From contig NC_088919.1 of the NCBI RefSeq assembly GCF_963576675.1, positions 51,110,501-51,174,500 of the forward strand: a DNA stretch of 64,000 bases, read 5' to 3'. Positions 34,973 to 45,976 of this stretch are shown here, one piece after another (position 1 is the stretch's first letter; each line of letters begins with the position of its first letter). The stretch comes from Euphorbia lathyris (taxonomy: Eukaryota; Streptophyta; Magnoliopsida; Malpighiales; Euphorbiaceae). The translations under genes were made by a program, and so were the position numbers. Under the pieces are notes generated by a model. The model searched no databases and was not told where the DNA came from. It saw only the letters and a list, made by a program, of their open reading frames with translations.

Positions 34973-36886
34973 GGCGAAACCACGCTCCTCGCCACACCAT
35001 GAGCTTGCGCATCACCAAGGAAAGTCGAGCTACTCCGACTCTAAATGTAGCGCTGGTTTGATGCTCTCAAACCCTGTATATATCCATTCATTTTTTTTCT
35101 CTTGTTTTCTTCGTTTCGCTTCACTCCCACGGAAAGCCAAATCCCAATCCGACATAATACGCGGGGCGTCTTCTTATGCACGCCCCGCGTCTTTGTGCCT
35201 CTGATCCAAAATGATGTAAGGGACACCTTTCACGCAGGGCGTACCCCTTGTTACACCCCGCGTATGAGTTCCTTTCCGTGGCTCCCAAAGTTCAGAAACT
35301 CAAACACGCGGAGCGCCCTATTCCTGCGCCCCGCGTATTTGAGTCTCTGACTCCAAAAGCAATAAAAACACCGCCCTACGTGGGGCGCCCCCCTGAGCAC
35401 GCCTCGCGTAGGGCCCCTGACCACTAAGGGTCTCCTTTTCCTTCCTTACCTTTATTTTTTGTTTTTGTTTTAATTTCTTTTTCCGACGCCCTTGGAATAG
35501 GCGTCACTTTAAATAACGCGGAGGGCCGTGCAACCCCGCACTTAACGTTTGTTTTGCACTAACAAAAACAAAAATAAAAATAAAATAAATACAAAAATAA
35601 TTAAACTACTTTATTGAATCTTTCAAATTTTTCCCAACACGCTATCCCTCCTTCAGAAATTAATTAAAGTTCCGTTATTTGTCATCAAAAATAAAAGACG
35701 TCGACACAAGGGGATGACCTAATTAAGGAATTTTAGTCTTGGTTTTGAAATTAGGGAATTTGTGCAAAGCTTAAGTTAGTACTAAACTAAGGCATTGAGT
35801 CTTAACCCTAATGTTATCTCCATAATGAATTTTGAAAAGGCAATAAAAACGGGATAGGTGAGAATTTAGCGAAGACTTGATAGTACACAATTTGAACCCG
35901 AATCTTTGTGAGGTATTTTTGAGCCTAAAGGAGTTCGTACGAGAACTCCGATTCTTTCACAATTTTTCGAGAGCTTTGACTTCGCTCGACTCATAGAATT
36001 TGCATCCAATACCGGGTTAAGTACACTTATTTTTGGTAAAAAGGCAATAGACGATAAACCGAACCCACGTAGGCTAATTTTCTTTAATTTATTTTTCTCG
36101 TTTTCATTGAACATTAGGAAACCCCTTCGAGCCTATTAACCAACTTTTTTTGTTAATACCCTTTTAACATTTAACCCTTTTTCCTCTTGTTCAAATACCG
36201 ACATAACCAAGTTGCACCCGAATTACCCGAAATAAGTCACAGCCTTAGCAAATGAGCACCATAAGCTTTCAAAATTTTGTTTTTGTGCCTCTATCAAAAC
36301 AAAGGATACGATAAAAATAAAAAGGCATTCTCAAGCTCCACCCGAGCAATTTTAAAGTATATTTTGTAAAATTCGCCAAAGCCGAAATAAACAAAAATAC
36401 GGTGCAATCATAAAACGGTATTTTTGAACTCGAGTTTCTTTAAACTAACCACTAAAGAAGCCACCCACATTACAACCCCCCTCCGGGTTCATTTTTAATG
36501 TTGCCTAACCATTTTTTAGGAGGAAAAACCCGGATGAAAATGCAAATTCAACATGATCTCGAGTAAGTGCAAAGAAGAGTGCTAAAACACCGACCCACCT
36601 AAAATTGAGCGTAAGAGCGAAATCCCTTGGTGAGGTACTATCGGGTTCTCAAAAGATAATAAACCCCCGTTAATATTGCCTATTAATCTTGATCATGGAG
36701 GTTTCAAACAAGTTTCGCACTCAATTGTTTGCGTAGGTACTTACCGAAACCTTTGCATAAAACCATAACTTTGAAATCACGCACTTGGCAAAACCAACAT
36801 TCGGTTTGTTTCTTAATTTTCTCAATCCCTTGTCTTTCGATTTCTTTTACTTGAGGACAAGTAAAACTTTAAAGTCCGAGGAGGTT
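34973..36886 (+). other. Athila 3' internal region, no env frame
   Basis: No open frame of env type. It holds four inverted palindrome pairs (35159-35409), a Cys-poor AT-rich tail and, just before the 3' LTR, a conserved polypurine context (TTGAGGACAAGTAAAAC, then CCGAGGAGGT). The inner element has the same layout at 40131-41822, including (T)GGGGACAAGTAAAG and GCGAGGAGGT. Confidence 0.75.
35159..35409. repeat. Four inverted palindrome pairs, LTR-type motif
   Basis: Same motif as in the LTR but with the second member reversed: cores start at 35159/35180, 35232/35253, 35306/35326 and 35378/35399, spacing 21, 21, 20 and 21 bp. Each pair can form an 11-bp stem with a loop of about 10 bases. GAGACTC-like flanks are shared with the LTR units. 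Confidence 0.85.
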
Positions 36887-37253
36887 TGATAGGGGTATTT
36901 TACCCCTATCTTATAGCGTGATTTACGGGTTGATTTTGGATAAAATAAATAAATTTAATTACAAAAATAAAGTGTTTTGATAGAATAAAGAAATAAAAAT
37001 AAATTTCGTACTTTCAGTTAATTTTCCGTGCTTTTGATTAGTTTAGGAAATAAAAACGTCAAGCTAACTCGGCTCGCAAAGATTTGTATTTCAGGTACGA
37101 GCTAGGAGCAAAAATCTACTCAAATACGCGGGGCGTATCATCCTTTACGCGGGGCGTGAAACATGTTGTCAGCAATAATTGCCTTATCCGCAGGCGCCAT
37201 GTGGAATTGACTCAGCATACGCAGGGCGTATGCCACCCTACGCGGGGCGTATG
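36887..37253 (+). repeat. Athila 3' LTR, left segment
   Basis: Starts TGATAGGGGTATTTTACCCC and is cut at GTATG, the target duplication of the nested element. Continues at 43419. Confidence 0.93.
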
Positions 37254-37655
37254 TGATAGGGGTCAAAAACCCCTATCTTTGGGTACGGTTTTAGGACGGT
37301 TTTTAGGTTTATTTGGCTAATAAGCGAGCAATTCTCGCATTTAAATGCTTTTGTGTGAGTTAGTTAGAAATTGGAAGCATTCTATTTACTTTTCGTCGTT
37401 TAGGCTCGTTTTGTGATCAATTTAGGCAAATACGGCCGAAATAACACGCATATTAGAATTCCGTTATCTTTTGAAGCTAATTGGTCCGTCAAAAGTCGCA
37501 CCAAACGAAGCGTTTGCTCAAAATAAGCGATTGATGGATCAATTCGGCTTTTGGACTAATGTTTTCTGGAGTTTTTATGCGTGTGCAGGTGTAAGTTCGG
37601 ACGAAAAAGGGTTTGGAAGTCATCCGGCACGGATCGAGCGCGCTTCGAGCGAAAA

Positions 37656-37856
37656 CGCTCGGCGAGCAGGGCCCCCCGGGCCATTTCTGCTCGCCGAGCA
37701 GGCCGCCAGAGGCCTGCTCGGCGAGCAGGAGCCTGCTCGCCGAGCAGGGCGCCAGGCGCCTGCTCGTCGAGCAGGCCACCAGGCGCCTGCTCGGCGAGCA
37801 GGGGCTGCTCGTCGCAATTCTGCTCGGCGAGCAGCCTTTCCTGCTCGGCGAGCAGA
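37656..37856. promoter_or_regulatory. GC-rich palindrome array in the inner LTR (9 copies)
   Basis: CTGCTCG/CGAGCAG arms around one base, centred near 37662, 37694, 37721, 37740, 37767, 37794, 37812 (half-degenerate), 37827 and 37848. Spacing varies (15-32 bp), unlike the Athila pairs. The array ends about 118 bp before the TATA box. Confidence 0.8.
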
Positions 37857-37972
37857 CCTGCGGGAATTGGTCAAAAAGACCAATTCCGCCCCCACAAAGC
37901 CACGTTCGGCCCCACGTCTTCCTACACCAACAAGGACACGAAATTAGGTCAAAACGAGGCACGAGACGCGTC

Positions 37973-37982
37973 TATAAATAGG
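37973..37982 (+). promoter_or_regulatory. TATA box of the inner 5' LTR
   Basis: TATAAATAGG; duplicated in the 3' LTR at 42458-42467. Confidence 0.7.
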
Positions 37983-38934
37983 AATTTCCAATTGTAAATT
38001 AGATATCTTTCGTTTTTGTAAATTATTTAAGCTTTCCCCTTGTAATTCCTCTCCATCTTCTCCATCTTCCTCAAACTCCATTGAAGCTCCTTCAAAGCTT
38101 TCTACCGAGGAATTATCAAGGACCGTCCTTAAGATCAAGTCGCCGGCTACAGAGTAAACAGGTTCCCTGAAAGGGATTTTTGTATCTTCTTTCATCTTTC
38201 TATGTTTGTACTCTTTGATACAGTTGCCGAACTTGTCTTATTGTATCTTGTGACAATCATCTCGCCTTTAATAATAATTTAGCTCTTGTTTTGTTCTATG
38301 TTTATTGTCTAATTCTTGTCTTACGCTTTATTCAATTGGTTTAACTCATTCAAAAGCCCCAAAATCTAGTAGGCACATATTGCGAGCTGAATCTGACCTA
38401 GTCAGAGCCTAGGAGATTGACGACCTCTTAGTTGACTAAGCGCCAATTTACTGAGCCTTAGACCTAGTTTCGACCTTAGGGAATCACGCGCTAGGAACCT
38501 CAGGAGGGTAAGTAGGGTTAATCACCTTGAATACAAGTGACTTGGATTAGGTTTTACTCAATAGACTTGATAATCTATCTTAATTATTATCGATCATTCC
38601 ATGTTCCTTCGAATAGTTTCATTAATGAAAGATCAATTAGGGGTAGAGTAATTTAGTTAGGCTTAGAATAACTTAGCTAGAATTAGATAACTTAGTTAGA
38701 ATTAGATAATTTAGCTAGGATTAGCACAATTCAACCTAGGAGTAGATTAATTTAACAAAACCAAACTCAAAACCCCCTAAGCCTAGATAACATCCGAGAC
38801 TTAGTAGCTTGATACTTGCAGAAATAAATCCTGTGGACGATAACCTAGACTTAAACCAGAAATTTATTACTTGATAACGACGGGGTACACTTATCCCTCA
38901 GATCGGGTTCTTCACGGAATCCGCATCAAGTTTT

Positions 38935-38952
38935 TGGCGCCGTTGCCGGGGA
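38935..38952 (+). other. Primer binding site, Asp tRNA (inner element)
   Basis: TGGCGCCGTTGCCGGGGA, identical to the Athila site at 29656. Confidence 0.9.
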
Positions 38953-39167
38953 TTTATTTCTTCTGGAATATCGAACCAAAGGTCGACTTGTTAGTTTAGG
39001 CATTCTTTTGTGAATATCCTTTGTTTATATCGTTTATATCTGCTTATATATAATTCTTTATAACTTTTGTAGTTGTTCATATCTTTTGTATTCTGTCCAT
39101 AACTATATACTTTTTACTCATCAACTTTTGTGCTAGAACTTCACTTTTTCTCAGCGTTCTCTGATCA

Positions 39168-40130
39168 ATGAATTGGCAAGAAAGAGTCGAGTGGCAAGCT
39201 CAAAAGTTTACTATCCCATCAAGACGATACATTCATGCCCTGGAGAATGAGGCTCCCAATCCCTCCATGGCCGAGTTAAATAAGAAAATGGATATCTTGA
39301 TGGCGAAACTGAGCCTCAACACCAATGAAAGTGTAAGTTTTGTGGGTAATCACCAAAGGTACAATTCTAACCCCAATTCTTATAGCTTTTATGATAATAA
39401 TTGGAGGAGACCTCAACACTCAAAGCTGTCTTACGAGAATCCTAACATGTTGAGGCCTCCAAATAGGTTTGTTAATGAGTACAGGGAAAATGAATTGGGA
39501 ATGTTCCCTTACGAACAAGCAAGCCAAGTTCCTCCACAACCCTCTAGCTCACGAGATGAGGTGCTGTCCCTTTTGAAAGGAATATCAGCCCGACTTACAA
39601 TCAACGAGGAGGTTTGCAAGGACTTGAGCAACCAATTGGCTCAAATAAACTATGAGATGCAAGAGCAATCCCGAGATGCTCTCTCAGGCATAAAGGAGAA
39701 CATAGAAATCCCACAAAGGGAATCAGCTCAAGCCATCTCCTTGAGGAATGGCAAAAAGGTAGAACCAAGTCCACTATCACATGCATCACTCGAGGTAAGT
39801 GAAAAACCGGAAGCGGTAAGCAACCCCGGTTCAAAATCTGAAATTCTAAATCATGTGGTAGAGATAAAAGATCAAATCAAAACTTGTGTATCTCAATTAC
39901 CTTTTCCTCACAAATTAGAAAAGTTTAGGTTTGTTTCATGCTCAGAAGTTTTCATTCTCTTCGACCTACCAAGAGAATCCAAAAGGGAGCAAACCAAACT
40001 TTTTCATAATATGTTTAAATTCGGCCTCCTACTTTCATTAAACTTATTTGAGGCTCTTAATCCATTTTGTAGGTACGGATTATTTGTTAAGGAGTTCGAG
40101 TTCCTAACGCGAGTAGAAGCTTACACCTAG
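39168..40130 (+). CDS. Gag-tail relic of the inner element (320 aa)
   Basis: Open frame from MNWQERVEWQAQKF. Residues about 120-215 resemble the C-terminal gag of the surrounding Athila: LLKGISARLTINEEVCKDL versus LLKEISSRLANNEAFCRDL, SAQAISLRNGKKVEP versus TAQAITLRSGKGLEP, and EKPEAVSNPGS versus DEPEVVSNPGS. After QLPFPHKLEK the similarity stops, where the autonomous element enters the protease. The capsid domain is missing. Whether the protein is made, and whether it helps packaging, is unknown. Confidence 0.6.
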   Translation: MNWQERVEWQAQKFTIPSRRYIHALENEAPNPSMAELNKKMDILMAKLSLNTNESVSFVGNHQRYNSNPNSYSFYDNNWRRPQHSKLSYENPNMLRPPNRFVNEYRENELGMFPYEQASQVPPQPSSSRDEVLSLLKGISARLTINEEVCKDLSNQLAQINYEMQEQSRDALSGIKENIEIPQRESAQAISLRNGKKVEPSPLSHASLEVSEKPEAVSNPGSKSEILNHVVEIKDQIKTCVSQLPFPHKLEKFRFVSCSEVFILFDLPRESKREQTKLFHNMFKFGLLLSLNLFEALNPFCRYGLFVKEFEFLTRVEAYT

Positions 40131-41822
40131 GAAGGAACTCCATGTCGAGCTAACCGACTATAAAGTAGCGCTTCTTGGGAGGCAACCCAAGTTTGGATTA
40201 AACTTTTTCTAGGTTTGTTTTTCTTTTTTTTCAATTATAGATTTCTGTTTTCAACTTCGATCAGTAAGTTGTCTTCTCCACCCTAACTTTTTACACTCGT
40301 ACTTCATGATTTATGATGCAATGTTGGAACTTATTGCATAGTTTAAGTGTGAGGAGGAGGGGTAGACAAACTTACAAAAATTGTATAAAATTTTAATTTT
40401 TGTTGCGTCGTGTCTAGTTTAGGTTTGCGTTTTGGCGTTTTATTATGTTTTTGCATGTTTAGGACCTAAAACCGTGAACCTCCTTCGAATCTAAACTTCG
40501 TTATTTGTCTTTAAGGGCTGAAAACCGAATCTAAAATTGCATGACAACTAGTTTAGGCGTAGGACACAACTCTTGTATCTGTAAAAGCATGAGCTACAGT
40601 TTGCATTTAGACCCTACTTTTGAAGAAATGCTAAAATCATTACTTAGGTAGATAACTTAAGAATTGAAGGCATGTGATATTAAACTTGAGTTTGGGGAAA
40701 ACTAGTAAACACAAATTGAAACCCAAAAGAATTGTGAGCTGAATTTGAGCCTAAGAGCGAACATCAAAAAGCTCTTTTTCTTGACATTTTTGTGTGAATG
40801 CTTTGACTTGTGGAAGATTACAGATTTTGCACCTAATACTGTGTTGAACCTACATGCAATGATTTGAGATGATAAACGATGAATCAGCCTCATTAGAATT
40901 AACCTTTTCTTTACCTTGTTTTTCTTTTTCATCCACTCTAGGAAGCCCTTTGAGCCGACATTTTTGTAGTTTGTAGATTTTTCTTTCGTTCTAACCCATT
41001 TTTGCGAACCACAACTTGGTTCGCTACTTAACCTTTGTTTTTGCAAAGCTCAAATTGAGCCTTTGTTTTTCTCTAGCGCTTTATCGTTGTTTATGGCATT
41101 ATAGTAGCAAGCCAAAAGGCTAAGAAGTGAATGAGCATCACTATTCCAAAAGAAAAAATAAGAGAAGAAGAAAAACAGAAAAAGAAAAAGAAAAGAAAAG
41201 AGACGAACAAAAGGGAAGAACTCCATTCCCCAGTTCTTAGAAAAATAAAAAACGTCTCAAAGAAAACATCCCAAAAAGAAAACAATAAGGGACGAATAAA
41301 AAGCTCAATCACTTCATATTTGCTAAAGCCATTTAAACTTTGTTGTTGTAGCGCTAGAACACTTAACCTTTGTTGTACCTTTAACCCTCTAACCACATTA
41401 CAACCCCAATTAGAGGCTGTTTTTGATATCATCGGAGTCATATAGCATAGTAGAGGAACTCGGATGAACATTCAAAATCAACGTAATCCTAAGCAAGAAT
41501 ATAAGCCGAGAGTAAACACTTTAGCCACCAAAATTGTGTGAATGAGTGAACTACCTATGGTGAGGTGTTTTACTTAGCGATCCCCTCAAGCTCGTTCAAT
41601 TGAACATGTGTCCTTTTACTTAAAACTATGACCTATTGTAATTGAAATGCGGCTTTTGGATATCGTGTCTCTACTTTGTATTTCCGAATGCATGTAATTA
41701 CAGATGCTCGAAATTGTGTCAAGCACCTAGTCAAACTGGGAAGTTTTCTAGCTTGCTTGTGATGGCGGGTTTAGTTTTTTAGTTTACTTGGGGACAAGTA
41801 AAGTTTTAAGTGCGAGGAGGTT
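40131..41822 (+). other. Non-coding 3' interior of the inner element
   Basis: No gene. A purine-rich segment lies at 41155-41300, and the polypurine tract context before the 3' LTR ends in GCGAGGAGGTT. The second half matches the equivalent Athila region distantly (CCGGATGAA / TCGGATGAA blocks). Confidence 0.65.
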
Positions 41823-43413
41823 TGATAGGGGTCAAAAACCCCTATCTGTGGGTACGGTTTTAGGACGGTTTTTAGGTTTATTTGGCTAATAAGCGAGCAA
41901 TTCTCGCATTTAAATGCTTTTGTGTGAGTTAGTTAGAAATTAGAAGCATTCTATTTACTTTTCGTCCTTTTGGCTCGTTTTGTGATCAATTTAGGCAAAT
42001 ACGGCCGAAATAACACGCATATTAGAATTCCGTTATCTTTTGAAGCTAATTGGTCCGTCAAAAGTCGCACCAAACGAAGCGTTTGCTCAAAATAGGCGAT
42101 TGACGGATCAATTCGGCTTTTGGACTAATGTTTTCTGGAGTTTTTATGCGTGTGCAGGTGTAAGTTCGGACGAAAAAGGGTTTGGAAGTCATCCGGCACG
42201 GATCGAGCGCGCTTCGGGCGAAAACGCTCGGCGAGCAGGGCCCCCCGGGCCATTTCTGCTCGCCGAGCAGGCTATGCCTGCTCGCCGAGCAGGCCGCCAG
42301 AGGCCTGCTCGGCGAGCAGCCTTTCCTGCTCGGCGAGCAGACCTGCGAGAATTGGTCAAAAAGACCAATTCCGCCCCCACAAAGCCACGTTCGGCCCCAC
42401 GTCTTCCTACACCAACAAGGACACGAAATTAGGTCAAAACGAGGCCCGAGACGCGTCTATAAATAGGAATTTCCAATTGTAAATTAGATATCTTTCGTTT
42501 TTGTAAATTATTTAAGCTTTCCCCTTGTAATTCCTCTCCATCTTCTCCATCTTCCTCAAACTCCATTGAAGCTCCTTCAAAGCTTTCTACCGAGGAATTA
42601 TCAAGGTCCGTCCTTAAGATCAAGTCGCCGGCTGCAGAGTAAACAGGTTCCCTGAAAGGGATTTTTGTATCTTCTTTCATCTTTCTATGTTTGTACTCTT
42701 TGATACAGTTGCCGAACTTGTCTTATTGTATCTTGTGACAATCATCTCTCCTTTAATAATAATTTAGCTCTTGTTTTGTTCTATGTTTATTGTCTAATTC
42801 TTGTCTTACGCTTTATTCAATTGGTTTAACTCATTCAAAAGCCCCAAAATCTAGCAGGCACATATTGCGAGCTGAATCTGACCTAGTCAGAGCCTAGGAG
42901 ATTGACGACCTCTTAGTTGATTAAGCGCCAATTTACTGAGCCTTAGACCTAGTTTCGGCCTTAGGGAATCACGCGCTAGGAACCTCAGGAGGGTAAGTAG
43001 GGTTAATCGCCTTGAATACAAGTGACTTGGATTAGGTTTTACTCAATAGACTTGATAATCTATCTTAATTATTATCGATCATTCCATGTTCCTTCGAATA
43101 GTTTCATTAATGAAAGATCAATTAGGGGTAGAGTAATTTAGTTAGGCTTAGAATAACTTAGCTAGAATTAGATAACTTAGTTAGAATTAGATAATTTAGC
43201 TAGGATTAGCACAATTCAACCTAGGAGTAGATTAATTTAACAAAACCAAACTCAAAACCCCCTAAGCCTAGATAACATCCGAGACTTAGTAGCTTGATAC
43301 TTGCAGAAATAAATCCTGTGGACGATAACCTGGACTTAAACCAGAAATTTATTACTTGATAACGACGGGGTACACTTATCCCTCAGATCGGGTTCTTCAC
43401 GGAATCCGCATCA
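41823..43413 (+). repeat. 3' LTR of the nested non-autonomous element (1591 bp)
   Basis: Same as the 5' LTR apart from about 17 substitutions and a palindrome array shortened to five copies (42225-42340). Confidence 0.92.
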
Positions 43414-43418
43414 GTATG

Positions 43419-44861
43419 ACACATGTCGGAAATGATTGGCCTAATCCTGAAAGTCAGACTGCACTGTCTCCCTGAGTCAACTCTTCGTACGCGGGGCGTA
43501 TAACCATACACGCGAGGTGTACCAGGCAATTCCTCAATGATAATAACTCAGAGACTCTTTTACGCGGGGCGTACTTTAGCTACGCACGACGTAAAAGCTC
43601 CAATTCAAGCAATAAAACTCTAGAGACTCAAACACGCGGGGCGTACCTTAGCTATGCAGGGCGTGCTTGAGACAACAAGACATGGAATTGGTCCACATGC
43701 AGGAGATTTCTGACGGAATGGGCACTTACGCGGGGCGTATCATGGGATTTCTGCACCAAATAATGTTGCTCCATACTTGTACTTTGTGAAGTTACAACAT
43801 TGCCCTTGCTTGATGTCTATAAATAGGAAGCTCTTGAACTTCATTTGAGACAACCAAGAAATAATTACACACTAGAGAGCAAACTATACTTGTTTTGATT
43901 ATTGTTGTAGTGTAGATTCAGTTTTTATAGCTAAACTCTCCACCTCGAGAGCTTGTTCGGTTGTTTCGGCATTCCATCGAAGTTCCATTCCACCATTCGT
44001 CACCAAGCTCGAGAGTTCCACCTCCACGACCTAGGAGACGGCTTTGAGTCTGGTTAGCTAATTTCAAGGGCGGATTCTCCCTTTTTACGTGCTAATTAGC
44101 TTGTACTCTTCCTATGTACTAGGCTTGGTTGTATTCCATTTATATACATTTCATATTTATAATTTCATGATTTATAATCTCTATTTCCCTTTACGTGTTA
44201 GTGTTTGCTGCTTGTTTTGATATTGATAATTGATTATTGTGTAGGAGAACGCGATTTCCGACGCCATTCGGGCTATCTTTAGGGAGTTATATAGGTGTTG
44301 CCCTACCGGAAGTGACAAACCGGAAACCGTAGGAATTGACAAACCACGGAACTTACGGGCCCTAGTTTCTAATTCCCCCGCATTAGACACGCCTTGACTA
44401 GGAATCACGTAGTCTAAGTGCTTCACAGGTCGGTCCTACTACACTTAGTCATCTTTGCAAGAGTAAATTATTATCCGTATACATTTAGAGTCGTTATTTA
44501 TCGTGGTTATAACTTATCATAATTCATCCCACTTCATAGGGTTTTAGCTACATAAATCTGTGTCGCCAATAGTTAGGAATAGTGTGTAGTCGTGTCTTAC
44601 TTTACCCCAAAGTAATCATCGCTTAAATAACATACGAAACCGAGTCGTCTAATACTTGTAATTATAAATCCCGTGGATTCGATACCCGGTCTTAACCGGA
44701 TTATTACTTGATACGACGGGGTACACTTGCCCCTAAGTAGTCGTAGCGTCTAGTAGAGTTAAGAGTAATTTACAAAGATCACATCCATAGATATAGAGTT
44801 CGCACTCATAAGATATACATTTCGTCGTGAAAAAACTCTACCACTAGGCGCCGCGCTATCA
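43419..44861 (+). repeat. Athila 3' LTR, right segment
   Basis: Continuation after the nested element, starting ACACATGTCGG and ending GCGCTATCA. Palindrome pairs with the usual spacing persist (43489-43740); TATA box at 43818-43827. Confidence 0.92.
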
Positions 44862-44866
44862 TGTGG

Positions 44867-45976
44867 TGAGGAAGGACATGTACGTACTAGTTGTCCTAAA
44901 CTGAATAGAGCTGGTAGGGGCAGAGGATTACAGACTGACAGAGCAAGTAGAGGTAATTTGTTTGGGAGAGGAAATAATCGGGGTAATGGTAGAGGTGCTA
45001 ATATGGGAAAAGGAGCTAGTAATACTTCTCAAGGAGCTAGGAATCAGGGTAATCAGTCAGATAGAGCTGCAACTCAACCTCGAGCTTTTGCTATGACTCC
45101 ACAAGAAGCTGTTGCATCTGCAGAAGTTATCACTGGTACGATTTCTTTATTTGGAAAAGATGCTTATCTGCTTATTGATCCTGGTGCTACACATTCTTTT
45201 GTGTCTCCATTATTTATGTCTGATATAATTTGGGAGTCAAAACTTATGCCAGAACATTTAACTGTAAGCATGCCTATGGGAGAATCTTTAGTATGTACAC
45301 ATGTATATCCTAATTGTGAGGTGAAGTTAGGGGAGTCTTTTATACATGTGAATTTGATACCTTTGATGGTGTAAACATTTGATGTCAGCTTAGGCATGGA
45401 TTCCTTATCTAAATATCAAGCAATGGTAGATTGTTCAAAAAAGAAAGTTAATCTAGTATTAGCTAGTGGAGAGGGATATGTGTTTCATGGTGAGAGAGGT
45501 GTACGTAGAAGTATAGTCACAGTTATGACAGCCATGAAAATGCTAAGGAAGGGATGTGATGCTTTCTTGGCATATGTGGTAGATAGTAATAAAGAATCTC
45601 CCAAATTAGAAGATGTGCCAATTGTGAATGAGTATTCAGATGTCTTTCCGGATGAAATACCAGGGTTACCACTAGTAAGAGAAGTAGAGTTTGCAATTGA
45701 TTTGCAGTCTGGTACTGCTCCTATATCACTTGCACCATATAGAATGGCACCGGCAGAAATGAAGGAATTGAAGGTGCAGTTGCAGGAGTTATTGGATAAG
45801 GGATATATTCGACCTAGTGTATCACCATGGGGAGCTCCAGTTTTGTTTGTAAAAAAGAAGGATGGTACAATGCGGTTATGCATTGATTATCGTTAACTGA
45901 ACAAGGTTACTATTCGAAACAAGTATCCATTACCTAGAATTGATGATTTGTTTGATCAATTGCAAGGAGCAACCAT
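44867..45976 (+). pseudogene. Gypsy gag 3' end, protease and start of reverse transcriptase
   Basis: Resumes the third zinc knuckle (EEGHVRTSCP), then a Gly/Arg/Asn-rich linker, the protease (LLIDPGATHSFVS; the usual catalytic Ser of D-S-G is Pro), [17 protein letters not shown], and the RT N terminus ([63 protein letters not shown]). TAA at 45372-45374 and 45894-45896 both stand at Gln positions. It is then fused to LTR sequence. Confidence 0.9.

Larger units (their letters stand above)
37254..38928 (+). repeat. 5' LTR of the nested non-autonomous element
   Basis: Contains nine palindromes of the CTGCTCGGCGAGCAG type (37652-37856) and a TATA box at 37973. Long GC-rich open frames across the array on both strands (poly Ala-Arg-Arg) are artefacts of the repeat. 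Confidence 0.92.
37254..43413 (+). mobile_element. Non-autonomous Athila-like retrotransposon (6160 bp) nested in the Athila 3' LTR
   Basis: LTRs 37254-38928 (1675 bp) and 41823-43413 (1591 bp), TGATA...ATCA ends, target duplication GTATG at 37249-37253 and 43414-43418. Asp-tRNA primer site at 38935-38952. The 2.9 kb interior has only a gag-tail relic and no protease, RT, RNase H or integrase. I count about 17 LTR substitutions, near 1%; the 84-bp length difference lies in the palindrome array. Movement must have relied on proteins from a relative. Confidence 0.92.
27855..44861 (+). mobile_element. Athila-type Ty3/gypsy retrotransposon with a nested element in its 3' LTR
   Basis: LTRs 27855-29649 and 36887-44861 (the latter split by 37254-43413). 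Starts TGATA and ends ATCA, with target duplication TGTGG at 27850-27854 and 44862-44866 inside the third gag zinc knuckle of the outer element. The primer site matches Asp tRNA, typical of Athila. gag-pol is at 29799-34972, followed by about 1.9 kb without an env-like frame. About 10.85 kb without the nested insertion. Hand-counted LTR divergence is near 1.5%, less than that of its host element. Confidence 0.93.

Noticed and set aside
34973..36886. Envelope-like gene of the Athila element
   Set aside because: Athila relatives sometimes carry such a frame here, but no open frame, signal peptide or membrane segment is visible.
37471..37997. Several overlapping GC-rich open frames on both strands encoding Ala-Arg-Arg-rich proteins (also 42040-42482)
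   Set aside because: They are produced by the CTGCTCGGCGAGCAG palindrome array in the LTRs; copy number differs between the two LTRs and all frames stay open because of the repeat, so there is no sign of coding.
41091..41471. 126-aa minus-strand frame with a Phe-rich hydrophobic stretch
   Set aside because: Antisense of an AAG-rich purine tract in the non-coding interior of the inner element.
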